Below are positions 17,061 to 25,981 of a DNA stretch of 64,000 nucleotides, one piece after another. The number at the start of each line of letters is the position of its first letter. Positions within the stretch are counted from its first letter, which is position 1. Origin of the DNA: Myxococcales bacterium. GTDB taxonomy: Bacteria; Myxococcota_A; Polyangia; Polyangiales; Polyangiaceae. A model generated the notes under the pieces. That model did no database searches and was not told the origin of the DNA. It saw only the letters and a program-made list of their open reading frames with translations. The DNA is taken from contig JADJKB010000006.1 of assembly GCA_016706225.1 (NCBI GenBank), positions 108,377 through 172,376 on the forward strand, read 5' to 3'. The position numbers and the translations under genes are program-made.

Positions 17061-19751
17061 GTGAAACCCAACGAACACGTACGCCAACCAGCAGACCGGG
17101 CACTTTGCGAGGCCCGAGTGGACACCGACCTCATCGCGGGGCTCCATCTGGTCCGCTTGCTCGCGGTGGGTGACCTCGGCGCGGTCTACGCCGCTCAGAG
17201 TCAGGCGCGGGGCAAGGTCGCGGTGAAGGTGTTTCATCCGGAGCTCGCGTCCGACTTGAGCCCGGAGCTGCTGCGCGGTCTGCGCTCGGCCTCCGATGTT
17301 GGGCACCCCGCCGTCGTTGCCCCGCTCGAGATCATTTCAGATGGCGACACGCGCGCCTGCGTCTCCGGCTTGGTCAGCGGAGAGAGCGCCGCTCAACTCT
17401 CCCGACGACGCCGCGGCCGTATTCCGCCATCCGAGGCGCTGCGCGTCGGCCGGGACGTGCTCGACATCATCGGCACCGCACACGCGAGCTCGCTCTGCCA
17501 CGGAGCGTTGTCGTTGTCGCACGTACTCCTGGACGAACAAGGTGGGGTTCGCCTCCTCGGCTTCGGTGAAGCTCGTGTGCGCGCTCACCTCGGGCTCGGG
17601 TCCGGTCTCGCGTACCTCGCCCCCGGTACGAAGCTGAACGCGCCCAGCGTCGAGGGCGATCTGTGGGCGGTCGGCGCGATCGTGTTCGTCCTGCTCACCG
17701 GCGCCAGCCCGCTCTCCGTTGCCGAATCCTCCGAAGCTGGCGGCCAGCGCGTGCGGTCACTGGCGGAGCTCAGCAACCGCGCACCGAGACCGCTGGTCGA
17801 GCTAGTCGACCGGATGCTCAGCACCGAGCCCGCGCGCCGATGGATCGACGCCGGCACCGAGCTCGCGGCGATGCGCGAGGTCCTGGCAATGCGTGACGTG
17901 CAGTACGCCCACGCCTTGGCCAGCACGCTCGCGGGACAGTCAGGCACGCATGCCTGGATCGATCCGATGCGGGTTTCGCAGCCACCGCCGGCATCGCCGA
18001 GTGGTTCGACACCGCCAGTCACACCGCGTGGCGGCACACCTCCACGCTTGCCTCGACCGATCTCCGAGCCACCCGACACCCCCCGTTCGAAGCATGCACC
18101 GTCGGTCCGTCCCCCGCCTCGGGAGGAAACCTACGACAGCACGACCGGTGGCTCACCAGCGCCACCCGCGCGGGCGTCGTCGAGTCGGCCGCCTCCGATC
18201 GACCCAGCAAAAAGCTCGCCGGCGCGCGCCGACGACCGTGGTTCGGTCCGACCGCCGAAGACTCTCACGCCCGAGCGGGGAGCGTCGGCACCACAAAAGA
18301 CACAGCTGCCAGAGACTGCCGCTGGCGAGCGGGTGAGGTCACCCGAGAAACCGCAGCCAGCGTCGACAACGACAAACCCCCAGCAAGGCGCGCAGCAGAT
18401 CCGTTCGATCCTCGAGTTCGACTCCAGCATGCAGCTGGAAGATGCGTGGAAGGCCGCGCGCAAGTCGCCGGGGGGCGCTCGTCGCGGGAGCGAAGACGAC
18501 GCGAGTGATGCAATTCGCAAGCTGCCTTCGGGCGCGGGCGCCGCGACCGAGCTCGCGCTCGAGCTGTCATCGCTGACGTCACCGGACCCCGAACGGTTGG
18601 TCCAGGTCGCCGCCTGCTCGCTCGAGGGCCCCGCCCTCGGCCCCGCGCTCGAGGCCTTCGGGCCCGCGCTCTCCGACCACGTCACTCGTTCGCTCGAACA
18701 TGAACCCCTGACCTCGCTCGACTTGCTGTTGAAGCTGCAGCGCGCGGTGAGAGCTCCCCCGGCACTGCTCGTGAGAGAGCGTCAGCGTGTGCTCGATCAA
18801 ATCGCGAGCACCGACCTGATCCAGTCGCTCTTCATTCGCCTCGGCGGGCAGCTCTCCGACGCACGCGCCCTCGACTCCCTCGGCGAGTTGTTGCCCTCGC
18901 TCGGGGTGCAGTTCGCCGTTCCCCTGGCCAACGCCCTGCCCCTGGTCGTCGACCCTTCGCTGAGAGCCAAGGTCGTGCACCATCTCACCGTCGAGCTCAC
19001 GGACCACGAGCCGCTCCTGGCCGAGCTCGGGCGCACTGCGGCGCCGCGCTTCGGCGTCGAGGTCGTGCGTTTGTTGGCTCAGATCGAGACGCTGGCGGCC
19101 CGCCAGGCGCTGGCCCAGATCGCAGAGAGCCCGCACTTCGTCGTGAAACTCGAAGCACTCGGCGCGAGCGAGGGCGCGTCCAGCGAAAAACTTCGGGTCG
19201 AGCTGCGGCAGCGTTTGGTCGAAGCCCCCTCGAGCGAACGCATCCAGACTCTGCGCGCGCTTGCGGACTTCGACGTCCGCTTCGCGGCCCCATTCTTGGC
19301 GGTGCGTATCAAGTCGGACGAGCTCGACTCCCTGCCATTCGAAGAGAGGCGCGCGCTGCTCCACGCGCTGTGCGTGGTCGCCCCCACTCGTGCCGAAGCG
19401 GTGCTCGCGGAGCTCCTGGCGCAAAAGAAGCTCCTGAGCTCCAGCGCGCACGAAGAGACTCGGGCGCTCTCGGCCAGCGCGCTGGGTGAGGTCGCCTCGA
19501 GCGAGCTCGGCATCGAGACCCTGGTCCACCACGCGGGCAAACATTTCGGTACCAGCGACCGAGTTCGGCTGGCCGCGGAACGCGCGCTCCAAACAGTGCG
19601 AGCCCGCATGGCAGCCGGCGCACCCGCTCACCGCTCGGTCAAGCCAGGCGCCGGCCGCAGCGAAGCGCCACCGCGCCCGTCTCAACCCCCGCGCTTGTCA
19701 CAGCCGCCGCCGAAGAAGACCCCGTCCGGCTCCGATCGGGGGCGCCGATGA
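17061..19751 (+). CDS. Protein pseudokinase with C-terminal helical-repeat region
   Basis: 896 residues from a GTG at 17061. Residues about 25-280 follow the Hanks kinase fold and keep the VAVKVF lysine. The catalytic loop reads CHGALSLSHVLL where HRDLKPxN is expected, and the DFG position reads GFG, so both catalytic aspartates are absent. The Gly loop is also incomplete. It should bind partners or nucleotide without phosphorylating. A Pro/Ser-rich linker (about 300-450) leads to about 380 residues of Leu/Ala helices resembling HEAT-type repeats, a likely protein-binding scaffold. The stop overlaps the next start by 4 bases. Confidence 0.75.
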   Translation: MKPNEHVRQPADRALCEARVDTDLIAGLHLVRLLAVGDLGAVYAAQSQARGKVAVKVFHPELASDLSPELLRGLRSASDVGHPAVVAPLEIISDGDTRACVSGLVSGESAAQLSRRRRGRIPPSEALRVGRDVLDIIGTAHASSLCHGALSLSHVLLDEQGGVRLLGFGEARVRAHLGLGSGLAYLAPGTKLNAPSVEGDLWAVGAIVFVLLTGASPLSVAESSEAGGQRVRSLAELSNRAPRPLVELVDRMLSTEPARRWIDAGTELAAMREVLAMRDVQYAHALASTLAGQSGTHAWIDPMRVSQPPPASPSGSTPPVTPRGGTPPRLPRPISEPPDTPRSKHAPSVRPPPREETYDSTTGGSPAPPARASSSRPPPIDPAKSSPARADDRGSVRPPKTLTPERGASAPQKTQLPETAAGERVRSPEKPQPASTTTNPQQGAQQIRSILEFDSSMQLEDAWKAARKSPGGARRGSEDDASDAIRKLPSGAGAATELALELSSLTSPDPERLVQVAACSLEGPALGPALEAFGPALSDHVTRSLEHEPLTSLDLLLKLQRAVRAPPALLVRERQRVLDQIASTDLIQSLFIRLGGQLSDARALDSLGELLPSLGVQFAVPLANALPLVVDPSLRAKVVHHLTVELTDHEPLLAELGRTAAPRFGVEVVRLLAQIETLAARQALAQIAESPHFVVKLEALGASEGASSEKLRVELRQRLVEAPSSERIQTLRALADFDVRFAAPFLAVRIKSDELDSLPFEERRALLHALCVVAPTRAEAVLAELLAQKKLLSSSAHEETRALSASALGEVASSELGIETLVHHAGKHFGTSDRVRLAAERALQTVRARMAAGAPAHRSVKPGAGRSEAPPRPSQPPRLSQPPPKKTPSGSDRGRR

Positions 19752-20701
19752 GCGACGAACGCCCCGCTCGCGCGCCGGAGCTCCCACCGGACGGTCCCCG
19801 AGTGCTGCGAGACTACGCAACCCTCGTGGTCGAAATGCGAGAGCACTACGCCCGCATGACGGATCTGGCGCCGCCGCTTGCGGAGCTCTCTGTGATCGCT
19901 CAGCGAATCGCCGACGCTGCTGTCAATCCTGCTTGCCTGTGTGTGTTGGCGTTCGCGCACACGGCTCGGGACGACGCGGCCCGTGCGGTTCAGTCCGCCA
20001 TGTTGAGCGCGCGCGTCGCGCGCAAAGCCGGCGCGCGCGACAGCGATCTCGTTTCTCTGACGCTCGCTGCGCTGCTGGTCGATGCAGGGCGCCAGCGCCT
20101 GGCCCACGGTGCGGGCATCGATCTTCAAGTGTTCAGCCAACTCCCGGACGCCCTCGACGCCCTCGCACCCGCTGCGACCGCGGCGCTCGGCGTCGGCTCG
20201 GCGCGTTCCACGCTGCTGGAGGCCGCAACACTGACGGCCTTCGAGATCGCGTGGCTGGAGCGACCGCGGCTCGGGCCTTTGTATTCGGGATCCCTAGCTC
20301 CTCGGCTCTCGTCCCGCGTGGTCCTCACCTGTCGGGCACTGCTCAGGCGCATCGCGCCGACGCAGCGAGACGACGATCTCTCACCACGCTCGGCGCTCCG
20401 CTGGCTGTTGGGCGAAGCGCAGGCCGACTGGGCTGTGCTCGGGCTCCTGGTCAAAGCCATTGGCTTGGTTCCAGCGGGCACCTTGCTCGCGCTCAGCGAC
20501 GGCCAGTGGGCCATCGTGGGCACACAGCCCGAGAAGCTGCCCGGTCGACCCGTGTGCCACGGGCTGGTCGACACCCGAGGTCGGGCTCATCTGCGGCCCC
20601 CGCTGCTCGACCTGGCTGCGGACTCGAGCTTGGCCATTTCCAGAGTGATCGAGCCAAAAGAAGCCAAATTCAACGCCGCTTGGGCGTTGGTTACACCGTG
20701 A
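19748..20701 (+). CDS. Degenerate HD-GYP-like protein
   Basis: 317 residues. The ATG overlaps the pseudokinase stop (ATGA), so translation is coupled. The spacing of helices and the C-terminal part (ALRWLL, then a GLVPAGTLLALSDG strand) resemble the HD-GYP family of cyclic-di-GMP phosphodiesterases. However, the HDxGK position reads VDAGR and there is no HHExxxGxGYP segment, so metal binding and catalysis are not expected. It probably acts as a binding or regulatory partner of the upstream pseudokinase. The family call is by eye and moderate. Confidence 0.55.
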   Translation: MSDERPARAPELPPDGPRVLRDYATLVVEMREHYARMTDLAPPLAELSVIAQRIADAAVNPACLCVLAFAHTARDDAARAVQSAMLSARVARKAGARDSDLVSLTLAALLVDAGRQRLAHGAGIDLQVFSQLPDALDALAPAATAALGVGSARSTLLEAATLTAFEIAWLERPRLGPLYSGSLAPRLSSRVVLTCRALLRRIAPTQRDDDLSPRSALRWLLGEAQADWAVLGLLVKAIGLVPAGTLLALSDGQWAIVGTQPEKLPGRPVCHGLVDTRGRAHLRPPLLDLAADSSLAISRVIEPKEAKFNAAWALVTP

Positions 20702-20760
20702 GCGGACCGCTCGGGCCGATTTGAAATAAACCGGCGCCGGCCTGCGAAAGAGGGGCGAGG

Positions 20761-21351
20761 ATGCTCGCCGTTCGGATGGCATCGACCGAAGTCCCGACGG
20801 GACTACCCGCTCCGCCCGGCGACTTCGCAGCCGACGCAGAGGCGTTGAGGCCGCTGGTTCGGGCGGTCGCGGCGAGTGTTCTCCGCGAGGGTCGCATGCA
20901 TCCGGACGTCGAAGACTGCACCAATGAGAGTTTGCGCCGGGCCATCGAAGGTCGGGACCGACTGCGACCGGGTGAGCCCTTGCGTCCGTGGTTGCTGGGC
21001 ATCGCGAGGCACGTCGCCATGGACGCGCTGCGCGCCCGCGTTCGCTCGCGCGCCCGTCTGGTGCAACCCTCGCGGGACGGCAGCGACGACCCGCTCGATC
21101 GTGTCGCGGACTCGACTCCGGACGCCGATGAGCGCCTCGACCAGGGGCGACGCATCGCTGGAATCCGTGCGGCCATGGCGCGTCTGCCGGAAGACCAGCG
21201 GCGAGCGATCGAAATGTTCCACGTCGAAGGCCTCGCTTACCGTGAGATCGCGGCCAAGCTCGGCGTTCCCATCGGCAGTGTCTGCACCTGGATCTCCCGC
21301 GGCCGGCGCAGCATCGCCGACGCGCTGGGCCACCAAGGAAAACTCGCATGA
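20761..21351 (+). CDS. ECF-type RNA polymerase sigma factor
   Basis: 196 residues. Region 2 (about 35-105) contains DVEDCTNESL and the RPWLLGIARHVAMDALR helix that contacts the -10 element. Region 4 (about 135-190) contains LPEDQRRAIEMFHVEGLAYREIAAKLGV and a helix-turn-helix recognising the -35 element. There is no region 1.1 or 3, as in extracytoplasmic-function sigma factors. It is the first gene of a three-gene operon in which each junction is a 4-base ATGA overlap, and it is likely held inactive by the next product. Confidence 0.93.
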   Translation: MLAVRMASTEVPTGLPAPPGDFAADAEALRPLVRAVAASVLREGRMHPDVEDCTNESLRRAIEGRDRLRPGEPLRPWLLGIARHVAMDALRARVRSRARLVQPSRDGSDDPLDRVADSTPDADERLDQGRRIAGIRAAMARLPEDQRRAIEMFHVEGLAYREIAAKLGVPIGSVCTWISRGRRSIADALGHQGKLA

Positions 21352-21866
21352 GCCCCGAAGAAGAACTGGATGACGACGTGCTGTTCGAACCGGACGGGCA
21401 TCTGAGCGACGTAGCGTTGACCGCGCTCGCCGACGGCGAGAACGAGCTCTTGCCCGAGCGAGCGAAGCTTCATGCCGAGTCGTGTGACGTGTGCACCGAG
21501 CGGCTCGGCGCCCAGGCGCTGTTGAGCGTGAGTGTCTCCGAAGCGCTGTTGGCAGCGCCGGTCGTGGTCCGAGCGGCGGAGCCGTTTCCGGTCTGGGCCG
21601 TCCTGTGTGGCCTGGCGCTCGCGACCACGGGCGTGGCGCCGATGTTGGCTGAGGTGCCCGCCTGGCTCGTTGGGCTACCGCGAGCGCTCTTGGCATCGAC
21701 CCCGATCGCGCTGCGAGTTCTGAGCTCGTTGTTCCGGGCGGCCTCGCTCGGGGGTCCGGCTTTGTGGGTTGTCTGGTTCACCGCGACGCTGTTGCTCGGT
21801 GGCCTTGGATTCTGGGTGGCGCGCCACGCGCCACGACCGCTGTCTTCGAAGGGAGTCGATCGATGA
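21348..21866 (+). CDS. Membrane anti-sigma factor with zinc-finger motif
   Basis: 172 residues. The N-terminal cytoplasmic part has the ZAS/zf-HC2 signature HAESCDVC (HxxxCxxC, about residue 42), which clamps ECF sigma factors. Two to three hydrophobic segments follow (about 78-98, 105-125 and 140-160), placing it in the inner membrane. Its start overlaps the sigma gene stop and its stop overlaps the next start, so the three proteins are made in fixed ratio. Release of sigma probably follows an envelope signal. Confidence 0.85.
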   Translation: MSPEEELDDDVLFEPDGHLSDVALTALADGENELLPERAKLHAESCDVCTERLGAQALLSVSVSEALLAAPVVVRAAEPFPVWAVLCGLALATTGVAPMLAEVPAWLVGLPRALLASTPIALRVLSSLFRAASLGGPALWVVWFTATLLLGGLGFWVARHAPRPLSSKGVDR

Positions 21867-23212
21867 GCCATCTGAGGAGTCGCAGTTCACGCCGTTTCCT
21901 GAGCGGGCTCGCCGCGCTGTGGCTGCTGGGCAGTGCGGGCACGGCCAGCGCCGAGGTCGTCCGCGAGGGCAGCTGGCCCGCCGAGGAGCCGAAGGTGTCG
22001 CTCTCGGTCAAGAACCTGCCGCGCGGCGAGGCGGTCAAACAGCTGGCGCAGAAGGCGGGCTGGAGTGTGGTGGTCGAAGCGCCACCGTCGAACCCCGTCG
22101 ACGTCGAGGTCAAGGACCAACCGCCCGGGAAGATCCTCGACATTCTCCTGTCCGATGCGCGCTACGTCGCAAAACGAGAGGGTGATCTGATCTCGATCAC
22201 TCGAACGGGCGACATGTCTCCGATGCCTGCACCCGAGACCGCAGACGCGGCGGAGCCGACCCCACCCACTCCTCCCACGCCACCCACTCCGCCGACCCCA
22301 CCCACTCCGCCGACCGAGGTTGCAGGAGAGCAACCTGCGGCGCCCCCAGCGAGCGCCGTCGCGCTGGCCAAGGCCAGCAAACACGACGACGGCGACGTGG
22401 ACGATCGCGTCGTCACCGGCGGCAGCACGCGGGTCGAGGCAGGCGAGGTCGTGCACGATCTGGTCGTGATGGGCGGTTCCGCCGAGGTCCTCGGCAAGGT
22501 CACCGGCGACGTGACGGTGATGGGTGGCTCGGTCGTCGTGAAGAAGGGCGGACTCGTCGAGGGCGACGTCAGCGTCGTCGGCGGGTCTTTCGACCTGCAA
22601 GACGGCGCAACCGTCGAGGGCAAGGTGGACGTCGTCGGTGGCAAGTCCAACCGCGGCAATGTGAACCTGCGACTGGGCCGCGACTCGGAGAAGCGGAGCG
22701 GCTTCATGGGCTGGCTCAGTGAATTCGGCAGCAGCGTGACCCGCACGGCGTTGTTGTTCGTCTTCGGCACGGTGCTGCTGGCCCTCACCACGGGCCGCAT
22801 GGAATCGATGCAAGGTGAGGTCGCCGCCCGACCCATGCGCACCTTCGCCCTTGGCATCGTGGGTTCACTGGTCGCTCTGCTGACGGTGATCGTGTTGTGT
22901 GTGACAGTGATCGGCATTCCGATCGCCATCATCGGGATCTTGCTGGGTGTGCTCGGTGCCTATGCGGGCATCTGTGCGACGCTCACGACGCTTGGCGCTG
23001 CCCTCTTTCACCACCGGAGCAAGAGTGTGTACGTGCACCTCGCGGTGGGCTGCGCGGTCTTCTTGATTGGGTCCTGGCTGCCTTGGATCGGCGGCTTCGT
23101 CACCGCCGTGGTGGTGCTGTTCGGCATCGGGGCGCTGGTCGCCACGCGGGGCGCCGGGTTCTTCCCCCGCAAGTTCAAGAACGAGGGTCCCTACCGCACC
23201 GCTAGCGTCTGA
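21863..23212 (+). CDS. Envelope protein: STN-like domain, polyproline linker, beta-helix and membrane bundle
   Basis: 449 residues from the ATG at 21863 (ATGA overlap). A signal peptide (about 1-33, ending ASA) is followed by an STN/secretin-N-like module (about 45-115, LSVKNLPRGEAVKQLAQKAGW). A PTPPTPP repeat linker follows, then about 100 residues of short strands with repeated VxGGS(x)nGxVxGDV units, like the beta-helix of bactofilins. Three to four hydrophobic helices (about 285-435) end the protein. It is probably the effector or sensor partner of the sigma/anti-sigma pair. I know no named family with this order of parts. Confidence 0.7.
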   Translation: MSHLRSRSSRRFLSGLAALWLLGSAGTASAEVVREGSWPAEEPKVSLSVKNLPRGEAVKQLAQKAGWSVVVEAPPSNPVDVEVKDQPPGKILDILLSDARYVAKREGDLISITRTGDMSPMPAPETADAAEPTPPTPPTPPTPPTPPTPPTEVAGEQPAAPPASAVALAKASKHDDGDVDDRVVTGGSTRVEAGEVVHDLVVMGGSAEVLGKVTGDVTVMGGSVVVKKGGLVEGDVSVVGGSFDLQDGATVEGKVDVVGGKSNRGNVNLRLGRDSEKRSGFMGWLSEFGSSVTRTALLFVFGTVLLALTTGRMESMQGEVAARPMRTFALGIVGSLVALLTVIVLCVTVIGIPIAIIGILLGVLGAYAGICATLTTLGAALFHHRSKSVYVHLAVGCAVFLIGSWLPWIGGFVTAVVVLFGIGALVATRGAGFFPRKFKNEGPYRTASV

Positions 23213-23357
23213 GCCCTGCGCGGGGGCCCGCGCAATCGCGCAGCCGGAGGTCAGCTCACGACAAGGGCCGGCGCACCCACCTCGCGCGAGAATCGCTAGA
23301 ATTCCCGCGGAACGTCGGCATGCCTACATTGGCCCACCCGTTGCTAGGTCGCCTGGC

Positions 23358-24572
23358 ATGCGAACGAAGCAACTGGGTTGGGTGTTCTTGGGACTTGGCG
23401 TCGCGGCGCTCGGCTGCGCCGCGAACAACGGCGCGGCGAACGACGGCGAGAGTAGCGGCGGCAGCGCGGGCGCAGCGCCCGAGACGGGCGGCGCGCCGTC
23501 GACGGGAGGTGGCCTGAACCTCGGCGGCGCCAGCTCCGGAGGTGCGACCGCGTACTGCTCGAATCCCGGGCCCGACGCCGACGGAGACGGCTTCACCACC
23601 GACGACTGCAACGACTGTGATCCCAACGTGAACCCTGGGGCGCTGGACGTCGCCGGCAACGGCATCGACGAAGACTGCAACGGCGTCGCAGACGACACCG
23701 TCACGAGCTGCGACTCCGTGATTGTCGGCCTGGACAGCGCCGACGCCCTCGACGCAGCGCGTGCCATCGGCCTCTGCCACTTCGCGACGGCCTCGGACAA
23801 ACACTGGGGGGTCGTGTCGGCGAAATACGTGATGGCGGACGGCTCGCCCGGCATGAACGACGTGTCCCACGGGCTGTTGCCCGACTTCGGACCGAGTGTC
23901 TCGGCCCAGGAGGGCAAACGCATGCTGGTGCTCTCGAGCGGCACCGCGCGCCGCCCGAGTGACGTGGACTACGAGGACGTCTCGGGCACCGACACCGGCA
24001 CCATGGGCACGGCGCCGCCTGGATTTCCCAAGGATTCGACCACTTGTTCGGTGCAGACCGCCAGCGACACGACCACCTACAACCCGGCAGCGCTGGAGCT
24101 CGAGCTCCGAGTGCCGACCAACGCCAAGAGCCTGAGCTTCAAGTTCGACTTCTACACCTACGAGTTTCCCGTGTTCGTCTGCAGCGAGTTCAACGACTTC
24201 TTCGTGGCGCTGCTCGACCCGCCCTCGAAGAACGCCAAGAGTGGAAACATCTCGTTCGACTCACAGGGCAACCCGGTCAGCGTGAACAATGGATTTCTGG
24301 AGGTGTGCGCTGCGCAAGAAGCGGGCGGAAAACCCTTCGCCTGCAAGCTCGGTCAGAGCGAGCTCACGGGCACTGGCTTCGAAGACGGCGCAGCAACGGG
24401 TTGGCTCGAGACGAACGCGCCGGTCAGCCCCGGCGAAATCGTGAAGCTGCGTTTTGCGATCTGGGACATGGGTGACGGGATCCTCGACTCGACGGTCCTG
24501 ATCGACGACCTGCGTTTCTCCGCGGAGCCGGCGAGCGGCGCCGTCACGAAGCCGGTGGCCACGCCGAAGTGA
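23358..24572 (+). CDS. Lipoprotein with MopE-like motif and choice-of-anchor-L-type domain
   Basis: 404 residues from an ATG at 23358. The lipobox is VAALGC (Cys about 20). After a Gly/Ser-rich linker comes a MopE-type acidic motif (DADGDGFTTDDCNDCDP, then NGIDEDCNG; about residues 73-113), which probably binds calcium or another metal. The large C-terminal domain (about 120-395) has the layout of choice-of-anchor-L proteins, with a LSFKFDFYTYEFP core strand and a final LIDDLRF. It should be surface-exposed and possibly adhesive. Transcribed alone. Confidence 0.8.
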   Translation: MRTKQLGWVFLGLGVAALGCAANNGAANDGESSGGSAGAAPETGGAPSTGGGLNLGGASSGGATAYCSNPGPDADGDGFTTDDCNDCDPNVNPGALDVAGNGIDEDCNGVADDTVTSCDSVIVGLDSADALDAARAIGLCHFATASDKHWGVVSAKYVMADGSPGMNDVSHGLLPDFGPSVSAQEGKRMLVLSSGTARRPSDVDYEDVSGTDTGTMGTAPPGFPKDSTTCSVQTASDTTTYNPAALELELRVPTNAKSLSFKFDFYTYEFPVFVCSEFNDFFVALLDPPSKNAKSGNISFDSQGNPVSVNNGFLEVCAAQEAGGKPFACKLGQSELTGTGFEDGAATGWLETNAPVSPGEIVKLRFAIWDMGDGILDSTVLIDDLRFSAEPASGAVTKPVATPK

Positions 24573-24620
24573 ACACGGCGCGCCCAAACGCCCGGGCGTC
24601 GTGCTACGAGTCGACGCGGC

Positions 24621-25385
24621 ATGGACGCGGTCGTGATCGTCGGCATGGGAGAGCTCGGTTCGAGCTTTGCCCGTGGTTTCCTGAAGTGCGGGCACACCGT
24701 CGTCCCCGTCACGCGCGCCGTTCGCATGCAGGACGTCGCGCATGACGTGCCCACACCCGCACTGGTGTTGGTCGCGGTCGGGGAGGCTGAGCTCGACGGA
24801 GTGCTCGCTTCGTTGCCCCTCGCTTGGAAGGACCGCGTCGGCCTGCTGCAGAACGAGCTACGACCGCGCAGCTGGCGCGCGCATGGCATCGAACACCCCA
24901 GTGTCGTGGTGGTGTGGTTCGAGAAGAAGCCGACCACCCTGGCAAGAGAGCTGCTGCCCAGCGTGGCTGGAGGCCCCCAAGCCGAGCGCCTGAGCGCTGC
25001 GCTCCGCAGCCTCGGACTCGGCTGCCGCAGCGTCGAGAGCGACGCGGAGCTCGAGTTCGAGCTGGTCGCCAAGAACCTCTACATCCTGACCACCAACATC
25101 GCCGGGCTCGAGGTCAAGGGCACGGTCGGTACCCTCTTTGGCACTCACCGCCCGCTGGCGCTCGCCGTCGCCAACGAGGTGCTCGCGCTCGAACGCAGTC
25201 TCTCGGACATCGAGCTCTCGGGGCCCAAGCTGCTTCTTGCCCTCGAGCAGGCCATCCTCGCCGATCCCGAGCACGCCTGCACCGGGCGCAGCGCAAGCAC
25301 CCGGTTGCGCCGTGCAATCGCCCTCGCAGCCGAGCGAGGTGTCGCCGTACCCGAGCTTCGGCGCATCGCGGAGTCGGCGACATGA
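24621..25385 (+). CDS. NAD(P)-binding protein, ketopantoate-reductase-like
   Basis: 254 residues. A Rossmann fold starts at residue 4 (VIVGMGELGSSFA, GxGxxG). A C-terminal all-helical half carries a conserved-looking Lys-Asn pair (VAKNLYILTTNIAG, about residue 150) in the position used by 2-dehydropantoate 2-reductases and relatives. It is shorter than PanE (about 300), so another substrate is likely. Its stop overlaps the start of the HAD gene by 4 bases; the two probably act in one small-molecule pathway. Confidence 0.65.
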   Translation: MDAVVIVGMGELGSSFARGFLKCGHTVVPVTRAVRMQDVAHDVPTPALVLVAVGEAELDGVLASLPLAWKDRVGLLQNELRPRSWRAHGIEHPSVVVVWFEKKPTTLARELLPSVAGGPQAERLSAALRSLGLGCRSVESDAELEFELVAKNLYILTTNIAGLEVKGTVGTLFGTHRPLALAVANEVLALERSLSDIELSGPKLLLALEQAILADPEHACTGRSASTRLRRAIALAAERGVAVPELRRIAESAT

Positions 25386-25978
25386 GCGCGAAGGCCTGGC
25401 TCGTCGATCTGGATGGCACGCTGTACGTCGCGCGCTGGGTGAAGCTCGCCATGGCAGCGGAGCTTGCCCTGAGCGGCTGGGGCTCCGTCGGCACCCTGCG
25501 TCGCTTTCGCAAGGAGCACGAGCTGTTGCGTGAGGAGCTGGATGAAGACGTCCCGAGCCCGTTCCAGGCTCAGGTCGAGCGCGCTGCCAGCGCGCTGGGT
25601 GTGCCTTCGAGCGAGGTCGAACAGCGGGTGACCGAGTGGATGATCGAGCGCCCGCAGAAGTGGATTCGGCGCTTCGGGCGCACGGACCTGTTGCAAGAGA
25701 TCTCGGATTTTCGAGCGCAGGGTGGCAAGACCGCGCTGGTGAGCGACTACCCCGCCCGCGGCAAGCTGGCCGCCCTCGGCGCTGAGGCTCTGTTCGATGT
25801 GGTCGTTGCCAACGGTGAGCCCGGCGGCCCACCCCGGCTCAAGCCGCACCCGGCGGGTTATCTCGAGGCCGCACGGCGCCTGGGTGTGGCGCCCGAAGCG
25901 TGCCTCGTGATCGGTGATCGCGATGACGCCGATGGTGCCGCAGCGCGGGCCGCCGGCATGACATTCAGGAGGGTGTGA
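25382..25978 (+). CDS. HAD-superfamily hydrolase
   Basis: 198 residues from an ATG at 25382 inside the previous stop. Motif I is VDLDGTLY (residues 7-14; nucleophile and acid/base Asp). The motif II Ser is in ALVSDYP, the motif III Lys in RLKPHP, and motif IV is VIGDRDDADG. A helical cap (about 15-95) lies between motifs I and II. It is probably a small-molecule phosphatase. The next gene begins 3 bases after its stop, so it is the middle gene of a three-gene operon. Confidence 0.85.
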   Translation: MSAKAWLVDLDGTLYVARWVKLAMAAELALSGWGSVGTLRRFRKEHELLREELDEDVPSPFQAQVERAASALGVPSSEVEQRVTEWMIERPQKWIRRFGRTDLLQEISDFRAQGGKTALVSDYPARGKLAALGAEALFDVVVANGEPGGPPRLKPHPAGYLEAARRLGVAPEACLVIGDRDDADGAAARAAGMTFRRV

Positions 25979-25981
25979 GAC

